Assembly (NCBI RefSeq): GCF_050433385.1
Contig: NZ_JBNPXI010000018.1
Location: 1 to 64,000, forward strand
DNA: 64,000 nucleotides
From: Brassicibacter mesophilus
GTDB lineage: Bacteria > Bacillota > Clostridia > Tissierellales > Proteiniboraceae
Direction of reading: 5' to 3'
The position numbers and the translations under genes are program-made. Below are positions 1 through 8,528 of this stretch, one piece after another. The first letter of the stretch is position 1. The number at the start of each line of letters is the position of its first letter. A model generated the notes under the pieces. It ran no database searches and had not been told where the DNA came from. It worked only from the letters and a program-made list of their open reading frames with translations.

Positions 1-585
1 ATCAAAACCATAAAGATTACATATCCAGATAACCCCACTATGCTGACAGGCCTGAAGGTCATGGCAATCGCCGAAATAGACCATGGCACCCTCGTCAACC
101 AGGATGTTTTTTTGCGCTGTGATTACAGGGTATTGAAAAAAGATGAAACCGATGTGCTTTCCATCGTGCAGGATACGATAAAGCCTTTATCCGCAGATGT
201 GCAGGATTTCATTCTGCAACTGCATCAGCGCTATCTAGATAAAGGACTTACCTGCGTTGTGGAAGTAAAAGGGTTTCATATCTATATCAAGTATTGTTAT
301 AAACGGAAAGATTTATGGGGAATTAACGCTTCTCTCAACAACGGCTATCATATCAATGTGAAATCGACAAAGACGCAGGAATACACTGATACCATCAAAA
401 CGTTTCCTCCAATTTTGCAGGAACTGATTGCAAAGGGATATGGCTGCGGCAGAAAAAGAGAAATCCGTCATTGTGATGGCGGTTGCCGTGGACTTCCCAT
501 ATCGTTAGATGATTCTGTTTTAGATATACGAGATGACATTGAAACATGGTTTGATCAAGAATTGTCATGCTTGCAAAAGAAATAA
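1..585 (+). CDS. conserved hypothetical protein, 5' end outside window
   Basis: The frame is open from base 1 to a TAA at 583-585, so the true start may lie left of the window; an internal ATG is at 40. I do not recognise the family. Near the C-terminus there is a cysteine/histidine cluster (GYGCGRKREIRHCDGGCRG, about residues 145-165 of the visible part), which could bind a metal, followed by an acidic end with a DDSVLDIRDDIETW stretch. The region is richer in G+C than the following cassettes, which fits separate ancestry. It is followed after 165 bp by the first attC-like site, as expected for a cassette gene. Confidence 0.6.
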   Translation: MKTIKITYPDNPTMLTGLKVMAIAEIDHGTLVNQDVFLRCDYRVLKKDETDVLSIVQDTIKPLSADVQDFILQLHQRYLDKGLTCVVEVKGFHIYIKYCYKRKDLWGINASLNNGYHINVKSTKTQEYTDTIKTFPPILQELIAKGYGCGRKREIRHCDGGCRGLPISLDDSVLDIRDDIETWFDQELSCLQKK

Positions 586-750
586 ACATTTTATTCATTG
601 CGCCTTTCAAGCATAAGCACGACAAATTTCAATTTGTAGTTAAGATGATGAATAATGTTCAGTTGAGTTATTTTGTATTCTTTATAAAATGAAACATTAA
701 AAAATAAAAAAGGTGATGTGGATATAATAGATTCGATGACACGGGACAGC

Positions 751-920
751 AGATAACATAGTGTTTACGCAGGGGTGCTGGGGGCAAGGTCAGTAACCTT
801 AATCCTAGAGCATAGGGAAGCCCGTCAGGCACCACATCCCTTCACCGGGAGCGGAGCTCCGCCAAGACGGTCTACCTTTAGGTCCGGTTCAGGGACGTCG
901 TAAACACAGAGACGTTAGGT
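751..920 (+). repeat. attC-like site 1 (long type)
   Basis: Left box AGATAAC (751-757) and right box GTTAGGT (914-920). The inner arms GTGTTTACG (760-768) and CGTAAACAC (899-907) are perfectly complementary. The centre holds a small hairpin GGAGC-gga-GCTCC (848-860) and a second arm AGGGG...CCCTT. Total length is 170 bp. It fills most of the 396-bp gap between the first two genes. Confidence 0.8.
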
Positions 921-981
921 GCAATAATCTACTATTTTTAATTACCAAGCACAAATATCTAATTTAATTGGGGGGATTATT

Positions 982-1818
982 ATGTTTAGAAGCATTTTTG
1001 AAACAAACGGTATAAATAACATGATGAAAATAGAAGATGATATCATTTATGTTTGTTCGGATAAAAACATCATAAAAGTTGATAAAAACACCACTAAAGT
1101 GATGGCTACAAAAGAAGTGTTTCCTAAGAATGGAAAGTCTAGAGATTTTATTATTGATGGTAAATTTATGTTTTTTAGGGAGTTTTGCACATGTTATAAG
1201 ATTGATACTGATACTCTGACAATTATTAATGAATGGCAGCTTGGTAATGACTTGACCTCTGATATATGTGGTATTTGTTCTGATGATAGCAATCTTTATG
1301 CAGGAATAAGAAATGGTCCATTAGCAGTCATCAACAAAGAAACAAACCAGGTGAAATACTATAATGTTTCTGATAGCAGTATATGGACAATAAAATCAGA
1401 GGATTTCATATATGCAGGAAATGTAAATGGTGAATTGCTCAAAATTGATAAAACATCCTTTAAGTTGGTTCAACATACGAAAATACATAAGAAGAATTTA
1501 AAGAGCATGCTACTTACAAAAAACAACATATATACTGCATCACAGGATTTATCATTTGTAATTATGGATAAAGAAATTCGTAACAGTATTGACAGATATA
1601 AAAACTGTCATAAAAAAATGTTCTACCTAGTAGGAGCATGGAAAGATTACATCATTACTGCAAGTGTTCCGTGTGGCGAGATGAAAATTTGGGATACAGC
1701 TAATCATTCTTTGTATAGAACAATAGAAAAAGCAAGTTGGAATATGACTATAAATGATGATAATCTTTATTTAATGGATGGTGGAACAATATCATTTGTT
1801 GGCATAAATAAATTGTAA
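982..1818 (+). CDS. beta-propeller (WD40/PQQ-like repeat) protein
   Basis: A 278-residue protein without signal peptide or membrane segment, so probably cytoplasmic. It is built from degenerate repeats of about 40 residues with a recurring pattern (IYVCSDKNIIKVDK, LYAGIRNGPLAVINKE, IYAGNVNGELLKIDK, IITASVPCGEMKIWD) typical of WD40 or PQQ-like blades, about six to seven of them. Such propellers usually serve as binding scaffolds; no catalytic site is visible. The ATG at 982 follows GGGGGG after the leader of attC-like site 1. A short open frame follows before the next attC-like site. The specific partner cannot be inferred. Confidence 0.7.
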   Translation: MFRSIFETNGINNMMKIEDDIIYVCSDKNIIKVDKNTTKVMATKEVFPKNGKSRDFIIDGKFMFFREFCTCYKIDTDTLTIINEWQLGNDLTSDICGICSDDSNLYAGIRNGPLAVINKETNQVKYYNVSDSSIWTIKSEDFIYAGNVNGELLKIDKTSFKLVQHTKIHKKNLKSMLLTKNNIYTASQDLSFVIMDKEIRNSIDRYKNCHKKMFYLVGAWKDYIITASVPCGEMKIWDTANHSLYRTIEKASWNMTINDDNLYLMDGGTISFVGINKL

Positions 1819-1832
1819 GGAGAGAATTATGT

Positions 1833-1964
1833 TTGTTAATAGTAATATATGAATATAGAGGCAATGAAAATATAGAGTCAGTGATAGTTAATAAAATAAT
1901 AACATCTATGAGAGTTGAAAATAATTTATGGCTAATGGGAACTTCCGTAGATTACAGCACCTAA
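1833..1964 (+). CDS. small ORF ending inside attC left box
   Basis: A possible 43-residue product (begins MLIVIYEYRGNENIES) from a TTG start. A GGAGAG ribosome binding site lies at 1819-1825, but the ATG closest to it (1829) opens a different frame that stops after seven codons, so this may be a frameshifted remnant. The TAA stop (1962-1964) lies inside the left box ACCTAAC of attC-like site 2, an overlap also seen in integron cassettes. No family recognised. Confidence 0.35.
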   Translation: MLIVIYEYRGNENIESVIVNKIITSMRVENNLWLMGTSVDYST

Positions 1965-2075
1965 CAATATATTTCCGTTCGCTACGCACATTCCTTTACC
2001 GGGTGCAAGCACCGCCAGGAAGAAGTGCTCTGCGGGTCTCCGGTTCAGTGACGTCGTAAATACGGAACGTTAGTT
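1959..2075 (+). repeat. attC-like site 2
   Basis: Left box ACCTAAC (1959-1965), right box GTTAGTT (2069-2075). Inner arms TATTT and AAATA pair. Central hairpin GGTGC-AA-GCACC (2002-2013). Its left half is nearly identical to site 4, showing two cassettes with related recombination sites but unrelated genes. Confidence 0.85.
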
Positions 2076-2122
2076 GATATCCCCACTCTAGAGTAAAATT
2101 CAAAACAAGGAGAGAACACAAA

Positions 2123-2746
2123 TTGTACGAGCATATTATTTGGGATTTTGATGGAACATTATTTAATACTTACCCTGTTATGACTAAGTCATTTATTAGA
2201 GCATTAAAAGATGAGGGTATTAATGAATCTACTGAAAGAGTTATGTCATTAATGAAAGTATCTGCAACTCACTTAATTGAGTACTGTCAAAACAAATATG
2301 AGATAAGTGAAGAATTTATAACCAGATATAATTCTTATAGAAAAGAAGACGAAAAAAATCATATTAAACCATTCTTGGATATTGAAGACATATGTAAAAG
2401 AATTTCATTAGAGAAAAGAAATAATTATTTATTTACACACAGAGGAAAATCAGCTATAGATTTTTTGAAGAAATTTGAGATATATGGATATTTTAGTGAT
2501 CTTATAACAAAAGAAAATAACTTTAAAAGAAAACCAGATCCAGAAGCCATTTTATATCTTATAGATAAGTACCATATCAGAAAACATGAAGCTTTAATGA
2601 TAGGTGATAGGGATATAGATTTATTATCTGCAAAGAATGCTGGAATTGATGCTTGTTTCTTTTCAAATCAAAAGGTTAGCGATAGTAAAATTGCTGATTA
2701 TACAATAACTAACTTTATAGAACTATTAAATATTATTGGTATTTAG
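2123..2746 (+). CDS. HAD-superfamily hydrolase, phosphoglycolate phosphatase-like
   Basis: A 207-residue HAD-IA phosphatase. Motif I DFDGTLFNT (residues 9-17) supplies the aspartate nucleophile, motif II is FTHRG near residue 105, the KRKPDPEA segment provides the motif III lysine, and GDRDIDLLSAKNAG is motif IV. An alpha-helical cap follows motif I. Members dephosphorylate small phosphorylated metabolites in the cytoplasm; the substrate cannot be read from sequence. A TTG start at 2123 is chosen because AAGGAGAG precedes it by about nine bases and the product begins right at the first beta strand. It is a single-gene cassette between attC-like sites 2 and 3. Confidence 0.85.
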   Translation: MYEHIIWDFDGTLFNTYPVMTKSFIRALKDEGINESTERVMSLMKVSATHLIEYCQNKYEISEEFITRYNSYRKEDEKNHIKPFLDIEDICKRISLEKRNNYLFTHRGKSAIDFLKKFEIYGYFSDLITKENNFKRKPDPEAILYLIDKYHIRKHEALMIGDRDIDLLSAKNAGIDACFFSNQKVSDSKIADYTITNFIELLNIIGI

Positions 2747-2794
2747 AAGAATAAACTGTTTCTGGCTTGATGGTTGTTTCCGAGTGGAGACATC

Positions 2795-2869
2795 ACCTAA
2801 TAAAGCACTCCAGTTCCCTTCACACACTTTCTCATACTTCGAAAGCGTCTGAAGTGCAAGACGTTATAA
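2795..2869 (+). repeat. attC-like site 3
   Basis: Left box ACCTAAT (2795-2801), right box GTTATAA (2863-2869), 75 bp. Arms GCACTCCAG and CTGAAGTGC pair with one mismatch. Central TTTCTCATACTTCGAAAG can also fold. Confidence 0.7.
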
Positions 2870-2935
2870 GATATTGCCCTATCATATCGGAGTATTTCTT
2901 CAGGGTCAAAACATAAAATGGGAGGCAATCATATT

Positions 2936-3991
2936 ATGGTATTAAAACACAAGAAAAAAATAATATTAATTATTATACTACTTTTAGGTTTTATTTTTTT
3001 CCCTACTTATACACCTAAGATAAGAGATACTAATTTTAGAGTAGTAAAGAATAGTATTGCTGAGCTATCCTCAATTAAAATTGGAGGCATTAATCAAAGC
3101 ATTATGATAAGAGGTGTAAATAGAGATAATCCTATAATATTGTTTCTTCATGGTGGGCCTGGTTATCCGTTTATGAGTTATGCTAGAAGATTTCAAAGTC
3201 AACTGGAACAAAATTTTGTGGTGGTCAATTGGGATCAAAGAGGTTCAGGGAAATCATTTTCAACTAATATTAATAGAGAGACTATGAATCAAAAACAATT
3301 AGAAAATGATACGTTAGAATTAATAGATTATTTATGTGACAGGTTTGATAAAGAAAAAGTGTACATAGTTGGACATTCTTGGGGAACAGTGTTAGGAATA
3401 GAAACAATTAAAAATGCACCTGAAAAAGTAATTGCTTATGTTGGCATAGGACAAGTCGTAGATGATGTTGAAGGAGAAAAGTTATCATATAATTATGTAG
3501 TTAAAAAAGCTCTTGAAGAAGATAATAAAAAAGCTCTTAAAGAATTAAAAGCGATAGGTGAACCACCGTACAAAAATAGTAAAATAGATACATTTGTTCA
3601 GAGAAAGTGGTTGAAAGAATATGGTGGATTTGAATTAGAAGTAATTACATTAAATGAAATAATAAAAGGAATAGTAATCTCACCAGAATATTCTTGGATT
3701 GATGGTATTAAGTTTTTGCAAGGCAACAGATTTTCAATAGAAACATTATTTACTAATCGTGAAAAAGCTGATTTTAGAGAAAAGTATAAAGAGTTTGATG
3801 TACCAGTTTATTTTTGTGCAGGACGATATGATTATAACACACCATCAGTATTAGTTGAGGAATTCTTTAACAATATACAAGCACCAAAAAAGAATTTTTA
3901 TTGGTTTGAAGAGTCTGCACATGAACCTCATCTAGTTGAAGAAAAAAAATTTGCTGAGATTATGATGGAGATATATAAAGAAACAAAATAA
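2936..3991 (+). CDS. membrane-anchored alpha/beta hydrolase (proline iminopeptidase-like)
   Basis: A 351-residue alpha/beta hydrolase. A lysine-rich N-terminus precedes one hydrophobic helix (about residues 8-22), suggesting a membrane anchor with an outward enzyme domain. The oxyanion-hole motif FLHGGPGYP and the nucleophile elbow GHSWGT (Ser) are clear; Asp in the FCAGRYDYNTP strand and His in SAHEPH complete a plausible triad. The HGGPG form is typical of prolyl aminopeptidase-like enzymes, but substrate is not certain. The ATG at 2936 is preferred over the in-frame ATG at 2918, because GGGAGG lies between them at good spacing. Single-gene cassette. Confidence 0.85.
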   Translation: MVLKHKKKIILIIILLLGFIFFPTYTPKIRDTNFRVVKNSIAELSSIKIGGINQSIMIRGVNRDNPIILFLHGGPGYPFMSYARRFQSQLEQNFVVVNWDQRGSGKSFSTNINRETMNQKQLENDTLELIDYLCDRFDKEKVYIVGHSWGTVLGIETIKNAPEKVIAYVGIGQVVDDVEGEKLSYNYVVKKALEEDNKKALKELKAIGEPPYKNSKIDTFVQRKWLKEYGGFELEVITLNEIIKGIVISPEYSWIDGIKFLQGNRFSIETLFTNREKADFREKYKEFDVPVYFCAGRYDYNTPSVLVEEFFNNIQAPKKNFYWFEESAHEPHLVEEKKFAEIMMEIYKETK

Positions 3992-4041
3992 TATGTCAAG
4001 ATTGAGAAAAATGCAAGCCGGATGAATGATTGGACAACAGC

Positions 4042-4156
4042 ACCTAACAAAATATTTCCGTTCGCTACGCTCATCTCTTCACCGGGTGCAAGCACCACCA
4101 GGAAGAAGGGCGTTGAGGGTTCGATTCAGAGACGTCAGAAATACGAAACGTTAAGT
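4042..4156 (+). repeat. attC-like site 4
   Basis: Left box ACCTAAC (4042-4048), right box GTTAAGT (4150-4156), 115 bp. Arms TATTTC and GAAATA pair. Central hairpin GGTGC-AA-GCACC (4085-4096). Close relative of site 2 over the whole left half. Confidence 0.85.
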
Positions 4157-4289
4157 GAAATCCTATGAAAGAAAGTGGTAATCAAAAGTAATTATATTGT
4201 TTAACTGATTTGTAGTAGCTGATTATTAAGACTATAGTCTGGATTACTGAAATAGATTTGAAGAATATTATAAGTTAAGAGGTGAAAAT

Positions 4290-4733
4290 ATGGAAAAATT
4301 GATATCATTATTAAATAGAAGTAAATTTGACTATGAATTAATTAAACATGAAAATACTATTCATTCAGCGCAAGAAGGAGCAAATTATTTTGGTATAGAA
4401 ATAGGGCAAACTGCTCCAACATTGATTTTATCAACAGATAAAGGATTTATTGCATTAATTGTATCTGGGAATAAAGGTAGAATTAATTTTAATGAGTTAG
4501 GAGAAAAATTAGGTTTAAATATAAAAGGTTTAGCTAAAAAAAGTGAAGTTGAAGAAGTAACTGGTTTTAGCATTGGAACAGTTCCTTTAGTAGGGTACAA
4601 TCTACCAACTATAATAGATTCTGATCTATTCCAGTATACATATGTTTATGGTGGAATAGGAAATAACAACTGTACTTTGAAAATTAATCCTAAAGCATTA
4701 AAAGAACTAAATGATGTAATTGCACAAATTTAG
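4290..4733 (+). CDS. YbaK/EbsC-family aminoacyl-tRNA deacylase
   Basis: A 147-residue single-domain protein of the YbaK/ProX fold, cytoplasmic. These free-standing editing enzymes hydrolyse mischarged aminoacyl-tRNAs such as Cys-tRNA(Pro) or Ala-tRNA(Pro). Visible family features are the N-terminal YELIKHENTIHSAQEGA segment, the LIVSGNKGRINF strand with the conserved lysine region, and the C-terminal GGIGNNNCTLKINP segment equivalent to the family's GG..S.....P motif. Length matches the family. The ATG at 4290 follows AAGAGGTG. The downstream gap holds a perfect AGAGCT/AGCTCT stem (about 4771-4790) and attC-like site 5. Confidence 0.85.
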   Translation: MEKLISLLNRSKFDYELIKHENTIHSAQEGANYFGIEIGQTAPTLILSTDKGFIALIVSGNKGRINFNELGEKLGLNIKGLAKKSEVEEVTGFSIGTVPLVGYNLPTIIDSDLFQYTYVYGGIGNNNCTLKINPKALKELNDVIAQI

Positions 4734-4872
4734 GAATTAGAATTGGTAATGACATCTTATATAGAGCTTTTTCTTAGCTCTAGGTATGTAATTTATATAT
4801 GGTAGAATAGCTAAAAATTAAAGAGAAGTTTTAGGTTTAGTGCTAACGAGAGCGTAGTTGTAGTCGGACTTT

Positions 4873-4994
4873 ACTTAACAATGCACTACCATTTGTGCGG
4901 TAGAGAAGGGCAATGGAGTAGCACCGCACACATTCCACCCACTAAGCGAAGTCGCGCTAAGTGGCTGAAACGTCGACAGTGCGAGCCGTTAGCT
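4873..4994 (+). repeat. attC-like site 5
   Basis: Left box ACTTAAC (4873-4879), right box GTTAGCT (4988-4994), 122 bp. Arms GCACT and AGTGC pair. The centre has its own stem CCACT...AGTGG enclosing AGCG/CGCT. Confidence 0.75.
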
Positions 4995-5083
4995 GACAGT
5001 GCGTACTAGTTACAAAATTGCAAATTAAAGATTATTTATATAATCTTATAAGATAAAAAGGAATTTAACAGGAGGATGTACAA

Positions 5084-5644
5084 GTGAAAAACTTCAAGAG
5101 GTGTAATACTTTATTCTCACTTTGCGGTTTAAACTGTGGACTGTGTTCAATGCATTTGGGTAATTATTGTCCTGGTTGTGGAGGTGGAGAAGGAAATCAA
5201 TCATGTGTAATTGCAAGGTGCAGCCAAGAACGTGGTGGAATTGAATACTGCTATTTGTGTGATGAGTATCCTTGTGAAAAATATGATGGTATAGATGAGT
5301 TTGACTCGTTTATTACTCATCGTAATCAGTTAAAGGATTTTGATAAAGTTCAGAAAATAGGAATAGATGTCTATCAATCTGAACTTGATGAGAAAATAGA
5401 AATTTTAAAATATTTATTGGCGAACTTTAACGATGGGCGACGAAAAAGTTTTTTCTGTATAGCTGTTAATCTTCTGGAATTAAAAGATGTAAAAGCTGTA
5501 GTGGAGTAAATTGCATCTGAAACAGGATCAGACAATCTAACACTAAAAGAAAAAGCTACCCTTGCAACAAATCTGTTCAAAACTATGGCAGTGAAACGGA
5601 GTATTTTGTTAAAGCTTAATAAGAAAACAAGCAAGAAGAAGTAG
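5084..5644 (+). pseudogene. DUF3795-family cysteine-rich protein with in-frame stop
   Basis: The frame opens at a GTG (5084) after CAGGAGG and encodes a protein with many paired cysteines (LCGLNCGLCSMHLGNYCPGC, then YCYLCDEYPCEKY), the pattern of the DUF3795 family, probably metal binding; function unknown. A TAA at 5507-5509 ends the first 141 codons. Without any shift the same frame then continues for 44 more codons (IASETGSDNLTLKEKATLAT..., ending KKTSKKK) to a TAG at 5642-5644. That tail looks like the natural C-terminal helix region of the family, so I read this as a point nonsense mutation. A short functional form cannot be excluded. Confidence 0.7.
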
Positions 5645-5767
5645 CTAAATTCTAATTTCAAGTTGAGATTATATGAATAATGTGTAGTTGAATTGTTTTG
5701 TATTCTTCATATATCTCAAGAATAAAATATTGAACTGGAGATAACGGTAGCTTCCATACGCAACATC

Positions 5768-5840
5768 ATCTAACAAAATGCTACCAACATGCACAAAAAA
5801 GCGGAATGATGTGCACGTCAGCAGCATCAAGACGTTATGT
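5768..5840 (+). repeat. attC-like site 6 (short)
   Basis: Left box ATCTAAC (5768-5774), right box GTTATGT (5834-5840), 73 bp. Arms ATGCT and AGCAT pair; an internal TGCAC/GTGCA stem closes the loop. Apart from this site the 350-bp gap 5645-5994 shows only an A+T-rich leader. Confidence 0.8.
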
Positions 5841-5994
5841 GCAATGGCAATATCGGTGCTGGGCTTCGAAGTCATAATTTGAAGGCTTTGCTATTTAAGC
5901 AGAAATTTGTTTACTTTTTTTAGTAGGATTAAGCGTTGCTTCTGTAATTAATGGCGAATTAATAATATTGGTATGATATTGAAGGGGGATAATT

Positions 5995-6579
5995 ATGTCG
6001 AACAACAAAAATGAGGTATTATTTTTATTAACAGATCGTTGGTGTGATTGGGAAGCAGGTTATGCTATTGCAGTTGCAAATTCTTTTTCAAACTATATGG
6101 TAAAAACTATTTCCATTGATACCATTCCAAAAGTATCGATGGGTGGTATTAAAGCAGAAGTTGATTATTGTATAGGTAATTATCAAAATTTTGATAACCT
6201 TGCTATGATTATTCTGCCTGGAGGTCTTTCTTGGGAAGAAAACGATTATGATGAAATTGCAGAATTTATTCAAAGTGCTGTAAAGTTAGATATTCCTATT
6301 GCCGCCATATGTGGAGCAACTCTTTTTTTATGCAAGCATGGCTTCCTTGACAAGGTAAAACATACAGGAGATTCTTTAGAGTTGTTTCAAAAGCAAAAAA
6401 ATTACAATGGGCAATCACTTTATGTGCCTGCTCAAGTAGTCGTTGATAAGTGTTTTATCACAGCAAATGAAACCGCCGCTGTCGAATTTGCTTATCACAT
6501 ATTTAAAATACTAAAAATAGATAGCGATGAAGAAATCGATCAATGGTATGACAACTTTAAAAATGGTGCCATCCGTTAG
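5995..6579 (+). CDS. DJ-1/PfpI-family protein
   Basis: A 194-residue DJ-1/PfpI (class I glutamine amidotransferase-like) domain, cytoplasmic. The nucleophile elbow AAICGAT (cysteine near residue 105) and the preceding MIILPGGLSW strand carry the family signature; the N-terminal strand EVLFLLTDRWCDWEAGYA holds the conserved acidic region. Family members act as deglycases, chaperones or stress proteins; which applies here is unknown. The ATG at 5995 follows GAAGGGGG. Downstream, the coding end overlaps a perfect palindrome (6573-6600). Single-gene cassette. Confidence 0.85.
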   Translation: MSNNKNEVLFLLTDRWCDWEAGYAIAVANSFSNYMVKTISIDTIPKVSMGGIKAEVDYCIGNYQNFDNLAMIILPGGLSWEENDYDEIAEFIQSAVKLDIPIAAICGATLFLCKHGFLDKVKHTGDSLELFQKQKNYNGQSLYVPAQVVVDKCFITANETAAVEFAYHIFKILKIDSDEEIDQWYDNFKNGAIR

Positions 6580-6600
6580 ATTGTGCACAAAATCTAACGG
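6573..6600. repeat. palindrome built from GTTAGAT / ATCTAAC boxes
   Basis: CCGTTAGATT (6573-6582) and AATCTAACGG (6591-6600) are exact inverted complements around an 8-base loop and overlap the end of the DJ-1 gene. The arms are exactly an attC right box and left box, but in the reverse order from a normal site. No T-run follows, so it is a poor terminator. A second box GTTAGGC occurs at 6654-6660. Confidence 0.55.
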
Positions 6601-6673
6601 TAGAATGTCTCGCAAATTTCTACTATCTAGCAACAAATCATTACAATAAAGGTGGTTAGGCAATTGCCACAGA

Positions 6674-6788
6674 ACATAACAAGGGATTTGAGTTCGTAGC
6701 GGTAGGATCGAGCCTTCGGAGTAGGTTGCTACACACCTTTTTGCCACTTAACCGGGCGCAAAGGCGTCTCAAATCTAAAACGTTAGAT
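6674..6788 (+). repeat. attC-like site 7
   Basis: Left box ACATAAC (6674-6680), right box GTTAGAT (6782-6788), 115 bp. Arms GATTTGAG and CTCAAATC are perfectly complementary over 8 bp. Confidence 0.85.
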
Positions 6789-6914
6789 GACATAGGCTGC
6801 AAAAGGTCGTATATTATGGTCAGATTATAGGTGGGCAATTCTCTGGAGCTTACCAAAATGCTATAATGCTATATAAAATAAAAGTTAATTTTTTATTGTG
6901 GGAGGATTAATATT

Positions 6915-7286
6915 ATGGAACTTGATAATATAAAAAAACACTGTGAAAGACTTGTGAAGCAAATTGACCTTTTTGTAGGAAAAGGTAAGGGAAAAGAGAT
7001 TCTTGCAGATTTTTTAAGTGGTAGACCTCGAATTGGAAGAAAGGTAGAATTTATAGATGGAAAACTAATTACTTATATGGGAGTTAAAAATTCTTGTGGT
7101 TGCTTTGCAGTTAAAGGTGGATGAGATAAACCAGAATCAACCACTTGGTGTAGGTGTTGTCAAGGAACGTTATACAGCGTTTATCAATTTGTATTTCCCA
7201 ATAAGGTTTGCCATATGGATATAATTGAGACCCATGCTACAGGTGGACGTGATTGTGTATTTTCTACTTGGTATTCAGAAACATAA
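6915..7286 (+). pseudogene. cysteine-rich hypothetical protein with in-frame TGA
   Basis: The frame starts at ATG 6915 after GGGAGGA and runs 69 codons to a TGA (7122-7124). The same frame then continues for 53 codons to TAA at 7284-7286, with WCRCCQG and a final RDCVFSTWYSE. The combined 123-residue product with spaced cysteines (NSCGCFAVKGG, WCRCC, RDC) looks like one domain, reminiscent of small cysteine-rich domains related to V4R/heme-type sensors, though I cannot name the family. The stop therefore probably is a nonsense mutation, as in the neighbouring cassettes. Confidence 0.6.
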
Positions 7287-7389
7287 ACTTGTAAAAATTC
7301 TAAAATACATGTGCATGTTCAAGTTATTGATATTAGTGAGATTGTGAAGAAAAGCATCGTGATGATTTCCCCGGAAAGGAACCTACATT

Positions 7390-7538
7390 ATCTAACAATA
7401 TATCTGTGCAAGGGAGCTCCAGGGAGGAAAAGTCTAGGTCAGTGAGCGCTACACCTTCTTACTGGGAGCGAAGTTCCGCCAAGGAAGTATTCCTTTAGAG
7501 TCCAGTTCGAAGGCGTCGTAAACACGGTCACATTATGT
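7390..7538 (+). repeat. attC-like site 8 (long type, weak right box)
   Basis: Left box ATCTAAC (7390-7396), right box ATTATGT (7532-7538, G changed to A). The centre contains the family hairpin GGAGC-GAA-GTTCC, which pairs with one wobble. 149 bp. Lies in the 346-bp gap 7287-7632. Confidence 0.65.
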
Positions 7539-7632
7539 GAAATTCCCTGTTCGTGTTGCAGCGTTATATCACATATTTATAGAGTGTTGCCTTAAATATT
7601 CCGAATAGTACAAAAAAAGAGGAGATTTCGTA

Positions 7633-8048
7633 ATGAGTGAATAATTCCTACTGTAGAACAAATTGAATCTCTATTAGGAGAGACTGCAATGGAAGCTTAG
7701 AATGAACTTATTGAATTTATAGAGTTAAATCATGAAATTACCCCAGTATGGGATGAAGGGAGAAAGTGTGGGATTTGGGAAGTAAAGTATCGTAGAAGCG
7801 GGAAACCGCTATGTGCTTTTCATACAAAAAATGGACAGTTTACTGCACTTGTTATATCGAGGAAGGCAGAAAGAGAAAATTTTGAGTTATCGTATAAAGA
7901 ATTTTCTTCTGAAATTATTGAGTTGTACACTAGTATTCGTCAGTATCATGATGGTAAATGGTTATGAATTAATGTTTTTGATATGAATTTAGTTGAAGAT
8001 GTAAAGAGATTGATAATAATTAAGAAAAAACCAAAAAGAAAGGTATGA
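7633..8048 (+). pseudogene. DUF3788-family protein, frameshifted and with two stops
   Basis: After GAGGAG an ATG at 7633 opens a frame that fails at once. One base out of frame, a DUF3788-like sequence is readable: IPTVEQIESLLGETAMEA, stop TAG, NELIEFIELNHEITP, then WDEGRKCGIWEVKYRRSGKPL and a tail ending DGKWL, TGA (7965-7967), INVFDMNLVEDVKRL, stopping at 8046-8048. Both internal stops stand where tryptophan is likely (G to A changes). The family is of unknown function. No attC separates it from the next gene, so the two form one cassette or have lost the site between. Confidence 0.7.
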
Positions 8049-8056
8049 GATTAATA

Positions 8057-8464
8057 ATGGAGAAAATAACAATGTGTGGGTACAGGTGTGATTTGTGTAA
8101 AGCTTATGTTCCTAATATAAAAGATAACGATGAAAGAGAAATGTTAAGTAATGTTTGGAATAAATATTATGATCTTAATATATCAGCAGAGGAAATATAT
8201 TGCGATGGATGTAGATGTAGTAAAGAGAATGCTAAACGTATAGATATGAATTGCCCAGTTCGCAAGTGTGTAATTGAAAAACAAGTTGATAATTGCGGGG
8301 AATGTATTGAGTTTCCATGTGAAATTTTTAATGAACGAAAAGGTCTTTCATTTCAAGAAGCAAAAGAAAAACTGGGAAGTACCTTCTGCGAAGACGAATA
8401 TAATAATTATTTATTAGCTTATGATAATATGACTAGATTAAAGGAATATAAAAAGAATAAATAA
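8057..8464 (+). CDS. DUF3795-family cysteine-rich protein
   Basis: A 135-residue protein with paired cysteines at the start (MCGYRCDLCKAYVPN), a middle CDGCRCSKENA, then CPVRKC and NCGECIEFPCEIF. This spacing is the DUF3795 pattern and suggests zinc or iron-sulphur binding; function unknown. It is a second member of the family besides the broken copy at 5084. The ATG at 8057 is preferred over the in-frame ATG at 8045, which overlaps the stop of the upstream pseudogene with too little space from the AGAAAGG at 8037-8043. Cytoplasmic. Confidence 0.75.
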   Translation: MEKITMCGYRCDLCKAYVPNIKDNDEREMLSNVWNKYYDLNISAEEIYCDGCRCSKENAKRIDMNCPVRKCVIEKQVDNCGECIEFPCEIFNERKGLSFQEAKEKLGSTFCEDEYNNYLLAYDNMTRLKEYKKNK

Positions 8465-8528
8465 TAAAATTTATACGATAGAAGTTGGACAGCCTTTATA
8501 GAATCAAGTTTTGCAGCCAGGGAACTTC

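Noticed and set aside
395..625. Minus-strand frames opposite the cassette genes
   Set aside because: They lack ribosome binding sites and family features and lie opposite well-supported genes; judged shadows. Only murC and the IS110 scrap are accepted on the minus strand.
751..920. Group II intron domain V or riboswitch in the palindromes
   Set aside because: The GGAGC/GCTCC and GGTGC/GCACC hairpins looked RNA-like, but no domain V sequence or intron-encoded protein is present, and the boxes at both ends fit attC better.
6915..8048. Selenocysteine or TGA-to-Trp recoding
   Set aside because: Neighbouring broken genes use TAA and TAG as well, frameshifts are present, and intact genes end at TGA normally. 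Decay explains all.
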